64,000 nucleotides of DNA, from NCBI RefSeq assembly GCF_900105195.1, contig NZ_FNRX01000002.1:372001-436000 (forward strand), given 5' to 3'. Shown here in pieces: positions 20,108-29,092 of the stretch. The stretch comes from Rhodococcus pyridinivorans. Its GTDB lineage: Bacteria; Actinomycetota; Actinomycetes; Mycobacteriales; Mycobacteriaceae. Position 1 is the stretch's first letter. Each line of letters starts with the position of its first letter. The notes below the pieces were generated by a model. It saw only the letters and a list, made by a program, of their open reading frames with translations, made no database searches and was not told the origin of the DNA. Made by a program: the position numbers and the translations under genes.

Positions 20108-21292
20108 TCAGCCCGGCAGGCGCACCGGCATCAGAAGATAGGTGTAATCGCTGTCCGGAGCGGCGAACGTACCCGAGGAATCCGGCACGGGCTCCTCGTC
20201 GAGCGCCGGCCGCAGCACGGCCGGACGACTCGAAGTGGTGAACCCGAACGAGACCTTGTCGGTGTGCAGCGACGTCAGACCGTCGAGCAGGTAGCCGGGG
20301 TTGAACGCGATGATCAGCGGCTCACCGAAGAACTCCGCGGGATGCGATTCCTCGGCGCGGCCGGCGTCGTCGCCACCGGCGGACAGCATCACGCTGCCCT
20401 CGGTGAACTCGAGTCGGACCTGCGCACCGCGCTCGGCGACCAGCGCGACACGCTTGATCGCGTCGACCAACGGTGCGATTTCGACGGTCGCCATCGCGGT
20501 GTGCTCGTTGGGGAGCAACTGGCGGAACTTGGGGAATTCGGCGTCGAGCAGGCGCGTGGTGGTGCGGCGACCTTCGGCGACGATGCCGAGCAGGCCCTCG
20601 GCGCCCACCGACGACCCGCTGCCGAGCGCGAGCTGGACCGGGGAGTTGGACGACCCGCCAACAGTTTTCGCGGCCTCGGAGAGGGTCTTTGCGGGCACGA
20701 GCACGGCCGAGCTGGTGGACTCCGCGGTGGGCATCCACTCGAGCTTGCGCACTGCGAGACGGAAACGGTCGGTGGCAGCGAGCACCATGTCGGTGCCCTC
20801 GATCTCGACTCGGATGCCCGTGAGCATGGGAAGCGTGTCGTCCTTGCCGGCGGCGACGGCGACCTGGCTGATGGCCTCGGCGAACAGATCGCCGGAGAGT
20901 GCACCGGTCTGCTGCGGGAGCGCGGGCAGCTGCGGGTAGTCCTCCACAGGCATGGTGGGGAGCGAGAACTTGGCGCTACCGCACGTGATGAGCACGCGGG
21001 TGCCGTCGAGCACGACATCCACAGGCTTGTGGGGCAACGCGCGGGTGATGTCGGCGAGCAGCTTGCCGGACACCAGCACCTGACCGGGGGTGATGACCTC
21101 GGCCGAGACGTGGACCTGCGCGGATACCTCGTAATCGAAGCCCGAGACCGTCAGCCCGCGTTCGTCCGCTCCGAGCAGGACACCGCCCAGGACGGGAACG
21201 GGGGGTCGCGACGGAAGGCTTCGGGCAACCCATGCAACGGAATCAGCGAAGTCCTCGCGAGGCACACGAAACTTCATACTTCCCAGCTCCAT
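20108..21292 (-). CDS. dnaN: DNA polymerase III sliding clamp (beta subunit)
   Basis: A 394-residue clamp of three similar domains. Typical stretches include [84 protein letters not shown] and the C-terminal [11 protein letters not shown] use the ATG at 21292 ([10 protein letters not shown]). The ATG at 21277 is an alternative that loses only five residues; upstream in-frame codons extend into the oriC region and are unlikely. The gene is the first on the left of oriC and heads the recF-dciA-gyrB run. Confidence 0.97.
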   Translation of the reverse strand: MELGSMKFRVPREDFADSVAWVARSLPSRPPVPVLGGVLLGADERGLTVSGFDYEVSAQVHVSAEVITPGQVLVSGKLLADITRALPHKPVDVVLDGTRVLITCGSAKFSLPTMPVEDYPQLPALPQQTGALSGDLFAEAISQVAVAAGKDDTLPMLTGIRVEIEGTDMVLAATDRFRLAVRKLEWMPTAESTSSAVLVPAKTLSEAAKTVGGSSNSPVQLALGSGSSVGAEGLLGIVAEGRRTTTRLLDAEFPKFRQLLPNEHTAMATVEIAPLVDAIKRVALVAERGAQVRLEFTEGSVMLSAGGDDAGRAEESHPAEFFGEPLIIAFNPGYLLDGLTSLHTDKVSFGFTTSSRPAVLRPALDEEPVPDSSGTFAAPDSDYTYLLMPVRLPG

Positions 21293-21794
21293 CGCCCGGT
21301 GGATCCCTTCGATCGTGGTCTCGACAAGTCTACGAAGTCTGTCACAGAACCCCGACACCGATGAGAGCGGAGCCGGGGGATGCGGGTCCACGTTATGCCT
21401 TCCCTCGCTGCTTGGAAAGCCGGGAGGCTCGAGGCGTGAGCCTCATTCGAGGGCCTGTGGACCGACGCTCTCCACACAGCTGTTTTGAAAGAAGATTTCT
21501 GAAGAGAACTCACAGAAGTAGTAATAGGGCCTGTGGAATCTGTGGACGAACGACCGTCTAGGCTGGTGGGGCAACGTTCTCGAGGGCGTCGAACTCGAGG
21601 ATGAACTCGAGGAGTTCTCGAGGATGAATGTGGATTCCTCGAGACTGTTCATTCTTTGTCCACCGTTCGTCCACAAAGATCCCACGTTCTGCACACCCTT
21701 GTACACAGGTGTGGGGACCGGAAATTTCTCGAGATACGGGACAGGGAGCGCCCTGTGGACGCTCCCTGTGGATGGAAACTCGAGGCTCGAGGAA
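21293..21794. other. oriC: Chromosomal replication origin oriC (dnaA-dnaN intergenic)
   Basis: A 502-base gene-free region holding many DnaA-box-like nonamers relative to TTGTCCACA/TTATCCACA. In forward orientation: TTGTCCACC 21656, TCGTCCACA 21667, TTGTACACA 21699, CTCTCCACA 21468. In reverse: TGTGGACCG 21456, TGTGGAATC 21532, TGTGGACGA 21541, TGTGGATTC 21629, TGTGGACGC 21754, TGTGGATGG 21767. None is a perfect box; low-affinity arrays are typical of actinobacterial origins. An AT-rich stretch at 21481-21528 is the best candidate for the unwinding element. CTCGAG occurs nine times between 21428 and 21791. Confidence 0.9.
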
Positions 21795-23540
21795 TCAGCG
21801 CTTGGACCGCTGTTTGATACGCGCGGTGAGCTCCTGCACCTGGTCGTAGACCTTGCGACGCTCGGTCATCTCCTTGCGAATCTTCTTGTCCGCGTACATG
21901 ACTGTGGTGTGGTCGCGACCGAAGGTCTGCCCGATCTTCGGCAGCGACAGGTCGGTGAGCTCGCGGCACAGATACATCGCGATCTGGCGGGCCTGCGCCA
22001 GCGGCCGTGCCTTTCCGGGCCCGCACAGGTCGTCTATCGACGTCCCGAAGTACTCCGCGGTCACAGCCATGATCGTGGCGGCATTGATCTCGAGAGCCGA
22101 GGAATCCGGCATCAGATCACGCAGCACGACCTCGGCGAGGGTGAGATCGAGCGGCTGCCTGTTGAGCGACGCGAAGGCCGTCACACGGATCAGGGCACCC
22201 TCGAGTTCGCGGATATTGCGTTCGATCCGGCTCGCGATCAGCTCGAGCACGTCGTGCGGCACGTTCAGGCCGTCCATGCGTGCTTTCTTCGACAGGATCG
22301 CGATGCGCGTCTCGAGTTCGGGAGGCTGGACGTCGGTGATCAGTCCCCACTCGAACCGGGTCCGCAGTCGTTCCTCGAGCGTCGCGAGCTGCTTGGGCGG
22401 CCGGTCGGACGAGACGACGATCTGCTTGTTGGCGTTGTGGAGGGTGTTGAAAGTGTGGAAGAACTCCTCCTGGATGCCTTCCTTGCCCTCGATGAACTGG
22501 ATGTCGTCGACGAGGAGGATGTCGGTCTCGCGGTAGCGCCGCTTGAACGCGACCTTGCGGTCGTCGCGGAGGCTGTTGATGAAGTCGTTGGTGAACTCCT
22601 CGGTGGAGACGTACTTCACCCGCATGCCCGGGAAGAGGCGCTGTGCATAGTGGCCGGCGGCGTGCAGCAGATGGGTCTTCCCCAGGCCCGAGGCGCCCCA
22701 GATGAACAGGGGGTTGTAGGCGCGCGCCGGTGCCTCGGCGATGGCCACCGCCGCGGCGTGCGCGAACCGGTTCGACGCACCGATCACGAAGGTGTCGAAG
22801 GTGTACTTCGCGTTGAGGCTGCTGCTGCCGATGGGCGGCGTCTCGGGCGGCGGGGGCTGGGTGAAATAGGACGGCCACGACTCGCGGACGGCGGTCATCG
22901 CCTCCCGGTCGTCGTCGACCTCCTCGAGTTCGCCGTGGTCGGCCTCGAGCATGTCGTGCTCGCGCGAGGAGATCAGGCGTCGCCGATAGGCCGCACCCTC
23001 ACCGGGAAGCATGCCGTCCCGGGTGAATCCCCCGTCCATCGCCCCGACGCCGTCCCTGGCCACAGCCCCGTCCCGCGCGCCGGCGACATCCCGGGGCATC
23101 GGAGGGTCGCGACGCAGATCACGGCTGCGGGGCTCTGCCGTGCGCGGGTCACGGCTGCGGGGCTCTGCCGTGCGCGGATTCACAGGCTGTGCATCTTCCG
23201 GCAGACCCTCGAGGGGCAGCGTGTCGCGGGGTTCGGCGTAGGGATCCTCGGCGGGGTCGTCCATGCGTTCCCGCGGTTCGACACGCACACCGAGACCCTC
23301 GACCCGGTGACCGAGGTGCCGGTTGAGGGTGCGGAGGATGGGTTCGCGCAGATCGCGTTCGATCGATTGCTGGGCGAGGGTGGACGGCACCGAGAGCAGC
23401 GCGAATCCCTGTGCGAGCGTGATCGGTTTTACCAGCGCGAGCCATGCCTTCTGGCTCTTCGTCAGCATTCCGTCGTCGATGGTCAGCTCGGATACGACGT
23501 CCGTCCACACATCGGCCAGCGCGTTCGGCTCGTCGCTCAC
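21795..23540 (-). CDS. dnaA: Chromosomal replication initiator DnaA
   Basis: A 581-residue AAA+ initiator starting at the GTG at 23540 ([12 protein letters not shown]), after an AGGGAGG ribosome-binding site. Domain I is about residues 1-90. Domain II is a long acidic/basic linker (about 90-240) with a 10-residue tandem repeat. Domain III has Walker [12 protein letters not shown], Walker B LLVDDIQF and sensor and arginine-finger regions ([18 protein letters not shown]). Domain IV ends with the DNA-binding signature [10 protein letters not shown]. It flanks oriC and has DnaA boxes in its own promoter region, so autoregulation is likely. Confidence 0.98.
   Translation of the reverse strand: MSDEPNALADVWTDVVSELTIDDGMLTKSQKAWLALVKPITLAQGFALLSVPSTLAQQSIERDLREPILRTLNRHLGHRVEGLGVRVEPRERMDDPAEDPYAEPRDTLPLEGLPEDAQPVNPRTAEPRSRDPRTAEPRSRDLRRDPPMPRDVAGARDGAVARDGVGAMDGGFTRDGMLPGEGAAYRRRLISSREHDMLEADHGELEEVDDDREAMTAVRESWPSYFTQPPPPETPPIGSSSLNAKYTFDTFVIGASNRFAHAAAVAIAEAPARAYNPLFIWGASGLGKTHLLHAAGHYAQRLFPGMRVKYVSTEEFTNDFINSLRDDRKVAFKRRYRETDILLVDDIQFIEGKEGIQEEFFHTFNTLHNANKQIVVSSDRPPKQLATLEERLRTRFEWGLITDVQPPELETRIAILSKKARMDGLNVPHDVLELIASRIERNIRELEGALIRVTAFASLNRQPLDLTLAEVVLRDLMPDSSALEINAATIMAVTAEYFGTSIDDLCGPGKARPLAQARQIAMYLCRELTDLSLPKIGQTFGRDHTTVMYADKKIRKEMTERRKVYDQVQELTARIKQRSKR
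23119..23177 (-). repeat. 30-bp tandem duplication inside dnaA
   Basis: Two copies of a 30-base unit (23119-23148 and 23149-23177, identical over 29 bases), encoding two [10 protein letters not shown] decapeptides in the domain II linker. It is in frame and so tolerated; the low-complexity linker is known to vary in length. Confidence 0.9.
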
Positions 23541-24127
23541 GCAGCTTCCCTCCCTTTGGTCACCGGTTTTCCACACGATTATCCACAGGTGTGGACAACC
23601 GGGGGAATCACCCGGTGGATGTGTGGATGGGAGGTGTGTATTCGCTCGGCGGGGCTCGTGGGCCCGGGCGGTCTGCGAGGATCAGTGTGACACACGGTGC
23701 GACGCGGTCCGACTCCGTGTTCGGTGAACGCGCCCGGAGAAGCTGCGCGACGACGCCCGAAGAGGCGCGGGGCAGCAGGCCGTCACCGGCCGGCACATCG
23801 TCGTCGAACGGAGCGAGACGCGGGACTGCACAGGTAGTCGCGATGCGCCGTCGAAGACATGGCCCAAAGCGTACCCGAGCTGTGCTCCGGATCACATATC
23901 TTCTCGGCGAGTAGTTTTCGCCGAACAGGTCCGGCGTGTCGCGTTGATCGGCGCTGTTCGTCGCGGTTTGATTTCGCGCCCGCGTCCGAGTAGCCTCGAA
24001 CAGTCACTCATACCGAGGTGACGGGTTCGTCCGGCTCGAGTCGAGCAATACGAATCCTGCGAATTCACGTACACGTTGGACGACGGTGCTTGCCGCGCCG
24101 TCGCAGAATTATCGAGGAGTGTCGACC
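23541..24127. other. dnaA-rpmH divergent intergenic region
   Basis: 587 bases with no supportable gene. It should hold the leftward dnaA promoter and the rightward rpmH promoter. The dnaA-proximal 90 bases carry DnaA boxes; the rest shows no long repeat. A short inverted pair TCGGCGA/TCGCCGA lies near 23903-23924. Confidence 0.6.
23567..23630. promoter_or_regulatory. DnaA boxes upstream of dnaA
   Basis: A cluster with two consensus boxes: TTATCCACA at 23579-23587 and, in opposite orientation, TGTGGACAA (TTGTCCACA reversed) at 23590-23598. Flanking near-matches are TTTTCCACA at 23567 and TGTGGATGG at 23622. They start 27 bases from the dnaA GTG, so bound DnaA should influence dnaA transcription. 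They are stronger than any box in the dnaA-dnaN gap. Confidence 0.85.
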
Positions 24128-24271
24128 GTGGCCAAGGGCAAGCGGACGTTCCAGCCGAACAACCGACGCCGCGCGCGCGTTCACGGCTTCCGTCTCCGGA
24201 TGCGCACCCGTGCGGGTCGCGCGATCGTTTCGGCGCGTCGCCGTAAGGGCCGCGCTTCTCTCACCGCCTGA
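24128..24271 (+). CDS. rpmH: 50S ribosomal protein L34
   Basis: A 47-residue basic protein, [20 protein letters not shown], ending [11 protein letters not shown]. This is complete L34. The GTG start at 24128 follows GAGGAG. It is the first rightward gene from the origin and leads into rnpA 20 bases later, the near-universal order. Confidence 0.98.
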   Translation: MAKGKRTFQPNNRRRARVHGFRLRMRTRAGRAIVSARRRKGRASLTA

Positions 24272-24291
24272 TTCCCTAACGGGAGCTCGGG

Positions 24292-24687
24292 GTGCTACCT
24301 GAGCCGTATCGACTGCGGCGCCACTCGGATTTCTCGGATACCGTCCGCCGAGGGCGTCGTCAGGGGCGGCGGGATCTGGTCGTTCACGTTCTCGAACGCG
24401 ATCGCACCGAGTCCTTGGTGAGTGTCGGCGGTCCGCGTTTCGGACTGGTCGTGAGCAAGGCTGTCGGGCCGGCGGTGATTCGACATCGAGTCGCACGCCG
24501 GCTTCGTCATATCTGTGCAGGTCTCGTCGAGGCTCTGCCCTCCGAGACCGACATCGTGCTGCGCGCACTACCCGGCGCTGCCATCGCGGATTCCCGTGAG
24601 CTCGACAAGCAGGTGCGGTCGGGTCTCACCCGCCTCGGACTGCTCGACGCCGGTGCTTCCGCCTCGCATGGGAGTGCTCGCGCATGA
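24292..24687 (+). CDS. rnpA: Ribonuclease P protein component
   Basis: A 131-residue basic protein from a GTG at 24292. It carries the RNase P protein signature around residues 45-75 (FGLVVSKAVGPAVIRHRVARRLRH). It binds the catalytic RNA in tRNA 5' maturation. Its end overlaps yidD by ATGA (24684-24687). Confidence 0.97.
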   Translation: MLPEPYRLRRHSDFSDTVRRGRRQGRRDLVVHVLERDRTESLVSVGGPRFGLVVSKAVGPAVIRHRVARRLRHICAGLVEALPSETDIVLRALPGAAIADSRELDKQVRSGLTRLGLLDAGASASHGSARA

Positions 24688-24974
24688 CCGAGCCCGAGCG
24701 GAGGTCGTGGTGGCGGTCCCTGCGGTCCGCCCCGGCCCGGGCATTGATCTTCTGTATCGAGCTCTATCGCACCTATGTGTCGCCCACACGGATGCCGACC
24801 TGTCGATTCACCCCGACTTGTAGCGAGTACGCCGTGGAGGCGCTGCGCACGCGGGGTGTCGTCGTCGGTGCGGTCCTGGCATCGGTGAGACTGCTCAAGT
24901 GTGGCCCCTGGCACCCTGGTGGGTGGGATCCGGTACCCGAACGGAAACATCGGTCGTCCCCAGTGGGTACCTGA
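24684..24974 (+). CDS. yidD: Membrane protein insertion efficiency factor YidD
   Basis: A 96-residue protein with the family pattern ALIFCIELYRTYVSP, RFTPTCSEYAVEAL and LLKCGPWHPGGWDPVP, including the conserved cysteines and amphipathic helix. It assists YidC-mediated membrane insertion, in keeping with its place between rnpA and yidC. Confidence 0.96.
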   Translation: MTEPERRSWWRSLRSAPARALIFCIELYRTYVSPTRMPTCRFTPTCSEYAVEALRTRGVVVGAVLASVRLLKCGPWHPGGWDPVPERKHRSSPVGT

Positions 24975-25043
24975 CCGGAGCCGAGACCCGAGACCGACGC
25001 CTCTTCGTGGCGATCATGGACGACCAGAGGAGTACATAGAGCC

Positions 25044-26138
25044 GTGCTCGACTTCATCTACTATCCCGTGTCCTGGATCCTCTGGGTCTGGCACAAAGTC
25101 TTCGCCGCGATCCCGTTCCTAGGACCGGACAGCGGTTGGACCTGGGCGCTGTCGGTGGTGTTCCTCGTGTTCACCCTGCGCGCGATTCTCTACAAGCCTT
25201 TCGTCAAGCAGGTTCGCACGACCCGCCAGATGCAGGAGCTGCAGCCGCAGATCAAGGCACTTCAGAAGAAGTACGCCAAGGACCGGCAGCGCCAGGCACT
25301 CGAGATGCAGAAGCTCCAGAAGGAGCACGGCTTCAATCCGTTGATGGGCTGTCTGCCCGTTCTGCTGCAGGTCCCGGTCTTCATCGGCTTGTTCCACGTG
25401 CTGCGCTCGTTCAACCGCACGGGTACCGGCTTCGGCCAGCTCGGGCTGACTCCGGAGGAGAACGCGCAGATCGGCAACTATGCGTTCAGCCCGGATGACG
25501 TCCAGTCGTTCCTGAGCGCCCGCCTGTTCGGTGCTCCGATTTCGTCGTGGATCACGCAGCCGATGGCGTCGCTCGAGGCGTTCGAGCCTTTCGGCGGCAT
25601 TCCGACGCGCTGGCAAATTGCCGCCGTCGCGGTGCCGCTCATGATCGTCGCCGGCGTCGCCACGCACTTCAACGCTCGTGCCTCGGTCTCCCGCCAGAGC
25701 GCGCAGGCCGCCGCGAACCCGCAGGCCGCGATCATGAACAAGCTGGCCCTGTACGTCTTCCCACTCGGTGTGCTCGTCGGTGGTCCGTTCCTGCCGATCG
25801 CCGTCATCATCTACTGGGTCAGCAACAACATCTGGACCTACGGACAGCAGCACCTCGTCTTCCGCCGTATCGACAAGGAGGAAGAGGAGAAGAAGGCTGC
25901 GGCTCTGGCCCGCCGGAACGAGAACGCACCGAAGCCGGGTGCTCGCCCCGACAAGTCCAAGAAGAAGGGCTCGGCCGCAGCGTCCGACGCCGTCGATGCC
26001 ACGGTCGACGAGACCGGCGAGGTGTCGCTGCAGAAGGACGCCGCGGCCGGCGACGGCTCCCCTGCGGCTTCGAAGTCCGGTGCGTCCGCTCCCAAGCCGG
26101 GTAGCCGACCCAAGAACTCCAAGCGCAAGCGGCGCTGA
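25044..26138 (+). CDS. yidC: Membrane protein insertase YidC
   Basis: A 364-residue insertase of the Gram-positive (no periplasmic domain) type. It has an N-terminal helix ([18 protein letters not shown]), the five-helix core with [17 protein letters not shown] in the cytoplasmic hairpin, [20 protein letters not shown], and a late segment [19 protein letters not shown]. The C-terminal ~85 residues are basic, Lys/Ala/Ser-rich and ribosome-binding-like, ending [10 protein letters not shown]. The GTG start at 25044 follows GAGGAG. jag follows after 22 bases. Confidence 0.97.
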   Translation: MLDFIYYPVSWILWVWHKVFAAIPFLGPDSGWTWALSVVFLVFTLRAILYKPFVKQVRTTRQMQELQPQIKALQKKYAKDRQRQALEMQKLQKEHGFNPLMGCLPVLLQVPVFIGLFHVLRSFNRTGTGFGQLGLTPEENAQIGNYAFSPDDVQSFLSARLFGAPISSWITQPMASLEAFEPFGGIPTRWQIAAVAVPLMIVAGVATHFNARASVSRQSAQAAANPQAAIMNKLALYVFPLGVLVGGPFLPIAVIIYWVSNNIWTYGQQHLVFRRIDKEEEEKKAAALARRNENAPKPGARPDKSKKKGSAAASDAVDATVDETGEVSLQKDAAAGDGSPAASKSGASAPKPGSRPKNSKRKRR

Positions 26139-26160
26139 CCGAAGTAGAAGAGAGCTGAAT

Positions 26161-26706
26161 ATGGCCAGTGACCTGGACAAGGTGGAAGAGGACCTCGCGG
26201 TGGCACCCGAGGAGCGCGACACTGCGGCGGACGCCGATCTCGATGACGACTACCTCATCGAAGAAGGCGAGATCGCCGGCGACTACCTGGAGCAGTTGCT
26301 CGACGTTCTCGATTTCGACGGTGACATCGACCTCGACGTCGAGGGCGACCGCGCGGTCGTGAGCATCGACGGCGGTAAGGATCTGACCAAGCTGGTGGGT
26401 CGCAACGGTGAGGTTCTCGACGCTCTGCAGGAGCTCACCCGTCTCGCCGTGCAGCAGGCGACCGGCGAGCGCAGCAAGCTCATGCTCGACATCGCCGGGT
26501 GGCGTGCAGGCAAGCGTGCCGAGCTCTCATCGCTCGGCGCGTCGGCCGCGAAGCGCGTGCTCGAGACCAGCAAGCGCGAAGAGCTCGAGCCGATGACGCC
26601 GTTCGAGCGCAAGATCGTGCACGACGCCGTCGCGAAGATCGACGGTGTGTCCAGCGAGAGCGAGGGTGCGGAACCGCACCGCCGTGTGGTGATCGTCAAG
26701 GATTGA
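26161..26706 (+). CDS. jag: Jag/KhpB RNA-binding protein (KH and R3H)
   Basis: A 181-residue protein. The acidic N-terminus (residues 1-40) is followed by a KH-like domain (VEGDRAVVSIDGGKDLTKLVGRNGEVLDALQ region) and the R3H domain, whose signature reads RKIVHDAVAKIDGVSSESEG with PHRRVVIVKD at the end. KhpB/Jag binds RNA with KhpA and affects division and cell-wall growth. Translation begins at the ATG at 26161. A terminator follows. Confidence 0.95.
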   Translation: MASDLDKVEEDLAVAPEERDTAADADLDDDYLIEEGEIAGDYLEQLLDVLDFDGDIDLDVEGDRAVVSIDGGKDLTKLVGRNGEVLDALQELTRLAVQQATGERSKLMLDIAGWRAGKRAELSSLGASAAKRVLETSKREELEPMTPFERKIVHDAVAKIDGVSSESEGAEPHRRVVIVKD

Positions 26707-26721
26707 GTCGGCCGTGCCGAC

Positions 26722-26757
26722 CGAAGAGGGACTCTGCGTCGTCAGGGTCCCTCTTCG
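26722..26757 (+). terminator. Rho-independent-like terminator after jag
   Basis: A perfect 11-bp inverted repeat CGAAGAGGGAC / GTCCCTCTTCG with a 14-base loop, then CCTTTTCG. It closes the rpmH-rnpA-yidD-yidC-jag unit 16 bases after the jag stop. Confidence 0.8.
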
Positions 26758-26816
26758 CCTTTTCGTAACTGATGCTGTGGGTCCCGATGTTGTTTCGGGT
26801 GAGCCGACAGGAAAGG

Positions 26817-27497
26817 ATGTTTCACGTGGAACAGCACGAGGCGGAACTGTCGGCGGTCGCGCAGCGGGTCTTCGGGGATCGGACCGAACTTGCCGAGCGG
26901 TACCACCATTCGTTGTCGACGGCAGGTGTCGAGCGGGGGCTCATCGGGCCGCGTGAGGTGCCGCGCCTGTGGGAACGACACATTCTCAACTGCGCCGTGG
27001 TGGGCGAACTCATCCAGGAGGGTGAGACAGTCGTCGACGTGGGCAGCGGTGCCGGTCTGCCGGGTGTTCCTCTCGCACTTGCCCGTCCCGACCTCCAGGT
27101 CACGCTCGTCGAGCCGCTTCTGCGCCGCACCGTCTATCTGGCGGAGTTCGTCGAATCCCACGGAATCGAGAACATTCTCGTGGTCCGTGGCCGTGCTGAG
27201 CAGCCGAGCGTCCTCCAGGAGGCGGGCGGCGCAGACGTCGTGACTTCCCGTGCCGTCGCACCTCTCGCCAAGCTCGCCAAGTGGTCGCTCCCCCTCGTCC
27301 ACGAGGGAGGCCGGATGCTGGCGTTGAAGGGTTCGTCCGCTCGAGAAGAGATCGACCGCGATCACGACGAACTCGCTCGCCTCGGTGCCGGCAATCTCGA
27401 GGTGCTCGAGTGCGGAGGCAATCTCCTTCCGACACCCACGATCGTCGTGAAGGCCGAGCGGATTCCGCGGCCGGCGCGGCGTCGCAAGAAGCGCTGA
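26817..27497 (+). CDS. rsmG: 16S rRNA (guanine527-N7)-methyltransferase RsmG
   Basis: A 226-residue SAM methyltransferase (GidB). The SAM site is [20 protein letters not shown], followed by [18 protein letters not shown] and [19 protein letters not shown]. It modifies G527 in 16S rRNA; loss gives low-level streptomycin resistance in relatives. The ATG at 26817 overlaps a parS site: residues MFHVEQ are encoded by it. The C-terminus is basic (RRRKKR). A hairpin follows 30 bases after the stop. Confidence 0.96.
   Translation: MFHVEQHEAELSAVAQRVFGDRTELAERYHHSLSTAGVERGLIGPREVPRLWERHILNCAVVGELIQEGETVVDVGSGAGLPGVPLALARPDLQVTLVEPLLRRTVYLAEFVESHGIENILVVRGRAEQPSVLQEAGGADVVTSRAVAPLAKLAKWSLPLVHEGGRMLALKGSSAREEIDRDHDELARLGAGNLEVLECGGNLLPTPTIVVKAERIPRPARRRKKR
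26818..26833. promoter_or_regulatory. parS: parS site embedded in the rsmG start (TGTTTCACGTGGAACA)
   Basis: It differs from the palindromic consensus at one position (GTGGAAC for GTGAAAC). It covers codons 1-6 of rsmG, so the N-terminal residues MFHVEQ are dictated by the ParB site. Confidence 0.88.
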
Positions 27498-27526
27498 GCG
27501 AATCGCCTGGCGCGACGATCGCCCCG

Positions 27527-27560
27527 ACACCCTCCCTCCCCTACCGGGTCGGGAGGGTGT
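27527..27560 (+). terminator. rsmG terminator
   Basis: A perfect 10-bp inverted repeat ACACCCTCCC / GGGAGGGTGT, loop of 14, then TGCCGTTTCC, beginning 30 bases past the rsmG stop. Confidence 0.75.
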
Positions 27561-27830
27561 TGCCGTTTCCGAGACATTCTTTCCGACTCGAGGAATCTAC
27601 TCGAGTACATTACCGGTGCAAAACGGTTGTTTCGGACGTTGTCATACCAGACCCGATCACCCCATGACGTTTCGTCACTGTGATGTTTCAGATTCCCTGA
27701 AATGTGTTTATCAAACGAATTATCTTCCTGTGCACTACGATTGAAACTCACTAATGTGAATAGTATTGCGAACCAGAGCATTTCAGTCTGGGTGTTCGCG
27801 GTTCTCGGGCCCACTCGTGTGGGTCGGGAT

Positions 27831-27846
27831 TGTTTCACGTGAAACC
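27831..27846. promoter_or_regulatory. parS: parS site (TGTTTCACGTGAAACC)
   Basis: 15 of 16 consensus match; first of three tightly clustered sites in the rsmG-parA gap. Confidence 0.93.
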
Positions 27847-27865
27847 ACCGAGCCGCTCCTCCGCC

Positions 27866-27881
27866 TGTTTCACGTGAAACA
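27866..27881. promoter_or_regulatory. parS: parS site, perfect palindrome (TGTTTCACGTGAAACA)
   Basis: Exact match to the 16-bp consensus; centre 35 bases from the previous site. Confidence 0.97.
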
Positions 27882-27892
27882 ACTCCGCTCCC

Positions 27893-27908
27893 CGTTTCAC
27901 GTGAAACG
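27893..27908. promoter_or_regulatory. parS: parS site (CGTTTCACGTGAAACG)
   Basis: A self-complementary variant: both outer bases are changed while keeping the palindrome. The 14-bp core GTTTCACGTGAAAC is perfect. Centre 27 bases from the consensus site. Confidence 0.93.
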
Positions 27909-28120
27909 TCACCCGGCCATGTCGCCGACGGAACCTAGAATGCGGATGGGATACTGAACCAACTGAGAATGCGTGCGCGTGGTCGGAAGGCCGGGGACAG
28001 CTCCGGGCCCGGGACTCGCATTCTCCCTTCGGCGCCTCGACCCGGTCTTCGAAGTCGCGACCGGGAAGCGACGAGGATGTAGCGTGCGAACCGAGCGGAT
28101 CTACGTGTAAGGAGTGTTCT

Positions 28121-29092
28121 ATGACGGGTGGATCTGAATCCGCTGTTTCACGTGAAACCGGAGGCGCCGAGGACGACTTCTCCCCCGTACCCTTCGACGG
28201 TTTCTCCACCGTCGACACCCCGATCGGCGCGGCTGCTCATCGCGCCACCCAGGTCCTGCATCCGAGCGATGCCAACGCACTGCCTAAGCCGCGCGAGCGT
28301 CGCGTCTTCACGATCGCCAATCAGAAGGGCGGGGTCGGTAAGACCACCACGGCGGTGAACATCGCCTCCGCGCTCGCCGTGCAAGGATTGTCGGTCCTCG
28401 TGGTCGACCTCGATCCGCAGGGCAACGCGAGCACCGCCCTGGGCGTGCCGCACTATTCCGGTGTGCCCTCGAGCTACGAGATCCTCCTCGGCGAGATCAA
28501 TGCCGCCGAGGCCGTGCAGCAGAGCCCGCACAACGAACGCCTCTTCTGTATCCCCGCCACGATCGATCTCGCCGGTGCCGAGATCGAACTCGTCTCGATG
28601 GTCGCGCGCGAGAACCGCCTCCGGAACGCCCTCACCAAGGAGGCGCTAGGCGACCGCGAGTTCGACTACGTGATCATCGACTGCCCGCCGTCGCTCGGTC
28701 TGCTCACGGTCAACGCGCTCGTCGCGGCGAAGGAAGTTCTCATACCCATCCAATGCGAGTACTACGCACTCGAAGGTGTCGGGCAGCTCCTGCGCAACAT
28801 CGAGCTCGTCCAGTCGCACCTCAACCCCGAACTGCACGTCTCCACCGTCCTCCTGACGATGTACGACGGTCGCACCAAGCTGGCCGATCAGGTCGCCGCA
28901 GAGGTGCGTGCGCACTTCGGCAGCGCGGTGCTGCGTTCGGTCATTCCCCGCAGCGTGAAGGTTTCCGAAGCTCCCGGTTACGGGATGACCGTTCTCGACT
29001 ACGATCCTGGATCGCGCGGCGCGATGAGCTACCTCGACGCCGGGCGCGAGTTGGCGGCACGCGGGGTACACGAGAATCAGGGGAACGGATGA
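28121..29092 (+). CDS. parA: Chromosome partitioning ATPase ParA
   Basis: A 323-residue ParA. An N-terminal extension of ~60 residues precedes the ATPase core. The deviant Walker A is KGGVGKTT at residues 69-76. Later motifs are [26 protein letters not shown], and the C-terminal [19 protein letters not shown] typical of chromosomal ParA. It moves ParB-parS complexes to the poles. The ATG at 28121 follows AAGGAG. A parS site lies inside codons 8-13 (VSRET). It overlaps parB by ATGA. Confidence 0.97.
   Translation: MTGGSESAVSRETGGAEDDFSPVPFDGFSTVDTPIGAAAHRATQVLHPSDANALPKPRERRVFTIANQKGGVGKTTTAVNIASALAVQGLSVLVVDLDPQGNASTALGVPHYSGVPSSYEILLGEINAAEAVQQSPHNERLFCIPATIDLAGAEIELVSMVARENRLRNALTKEALGDREFDYVIIDCPPSLGLLTVNALVAAKEVLIPIQCEYYALEGVGQLLRNIELVQSHLNPELHVSTVLLTMYDGRTKLADQVAAEVRAHFGSAVLRSVIPRSVKVSEAPGYGMTVLDYDPGSRGAMSYLDAGRELAARGVHENQGNG
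28144..28159. promoter_or_regulatory. parS: parS site inside the parA coding sequence (TGTTTCACGTGAAACC)
   Basis: 15 of 16 consensus match, 23 bases into parA, encoding residues AVSRET. ParB bound here could also damp parAB expression. Confidence 0.92.

Larger units (their letters stand above)
27498..28120. other. rsmG-parA intergenic region with terminator, AT-rich patch and three parS sites
   Basis: 623 bases without a supportable gene. In order: a terminator (27527-27560), a stretch of markedly lower GC (about 27585-27790) with small inverted repeats (TGACG-TTT-CGTCA at 27665, TTTCAG-ATTCC-CTGAAA at 27686), three parS sites within 78 bases, then the parA leader. Open frames crossing the AT-rich part have no family features. 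Confidence 0.75.

Noticed and set aside
27686..27702. TTTCAG-ATTCC-CTGAAA as a further parS site
   Set aside because: Lacks the central CACGTG; only the outer TTTC/GAAA resemble parS.
27362..27838. Leftward open frame through the AT-rich rsmG-parA gap
   Set aside because: Overlaps rsmG, has no ribosome-binding site or family features, and includes terminator sequence.
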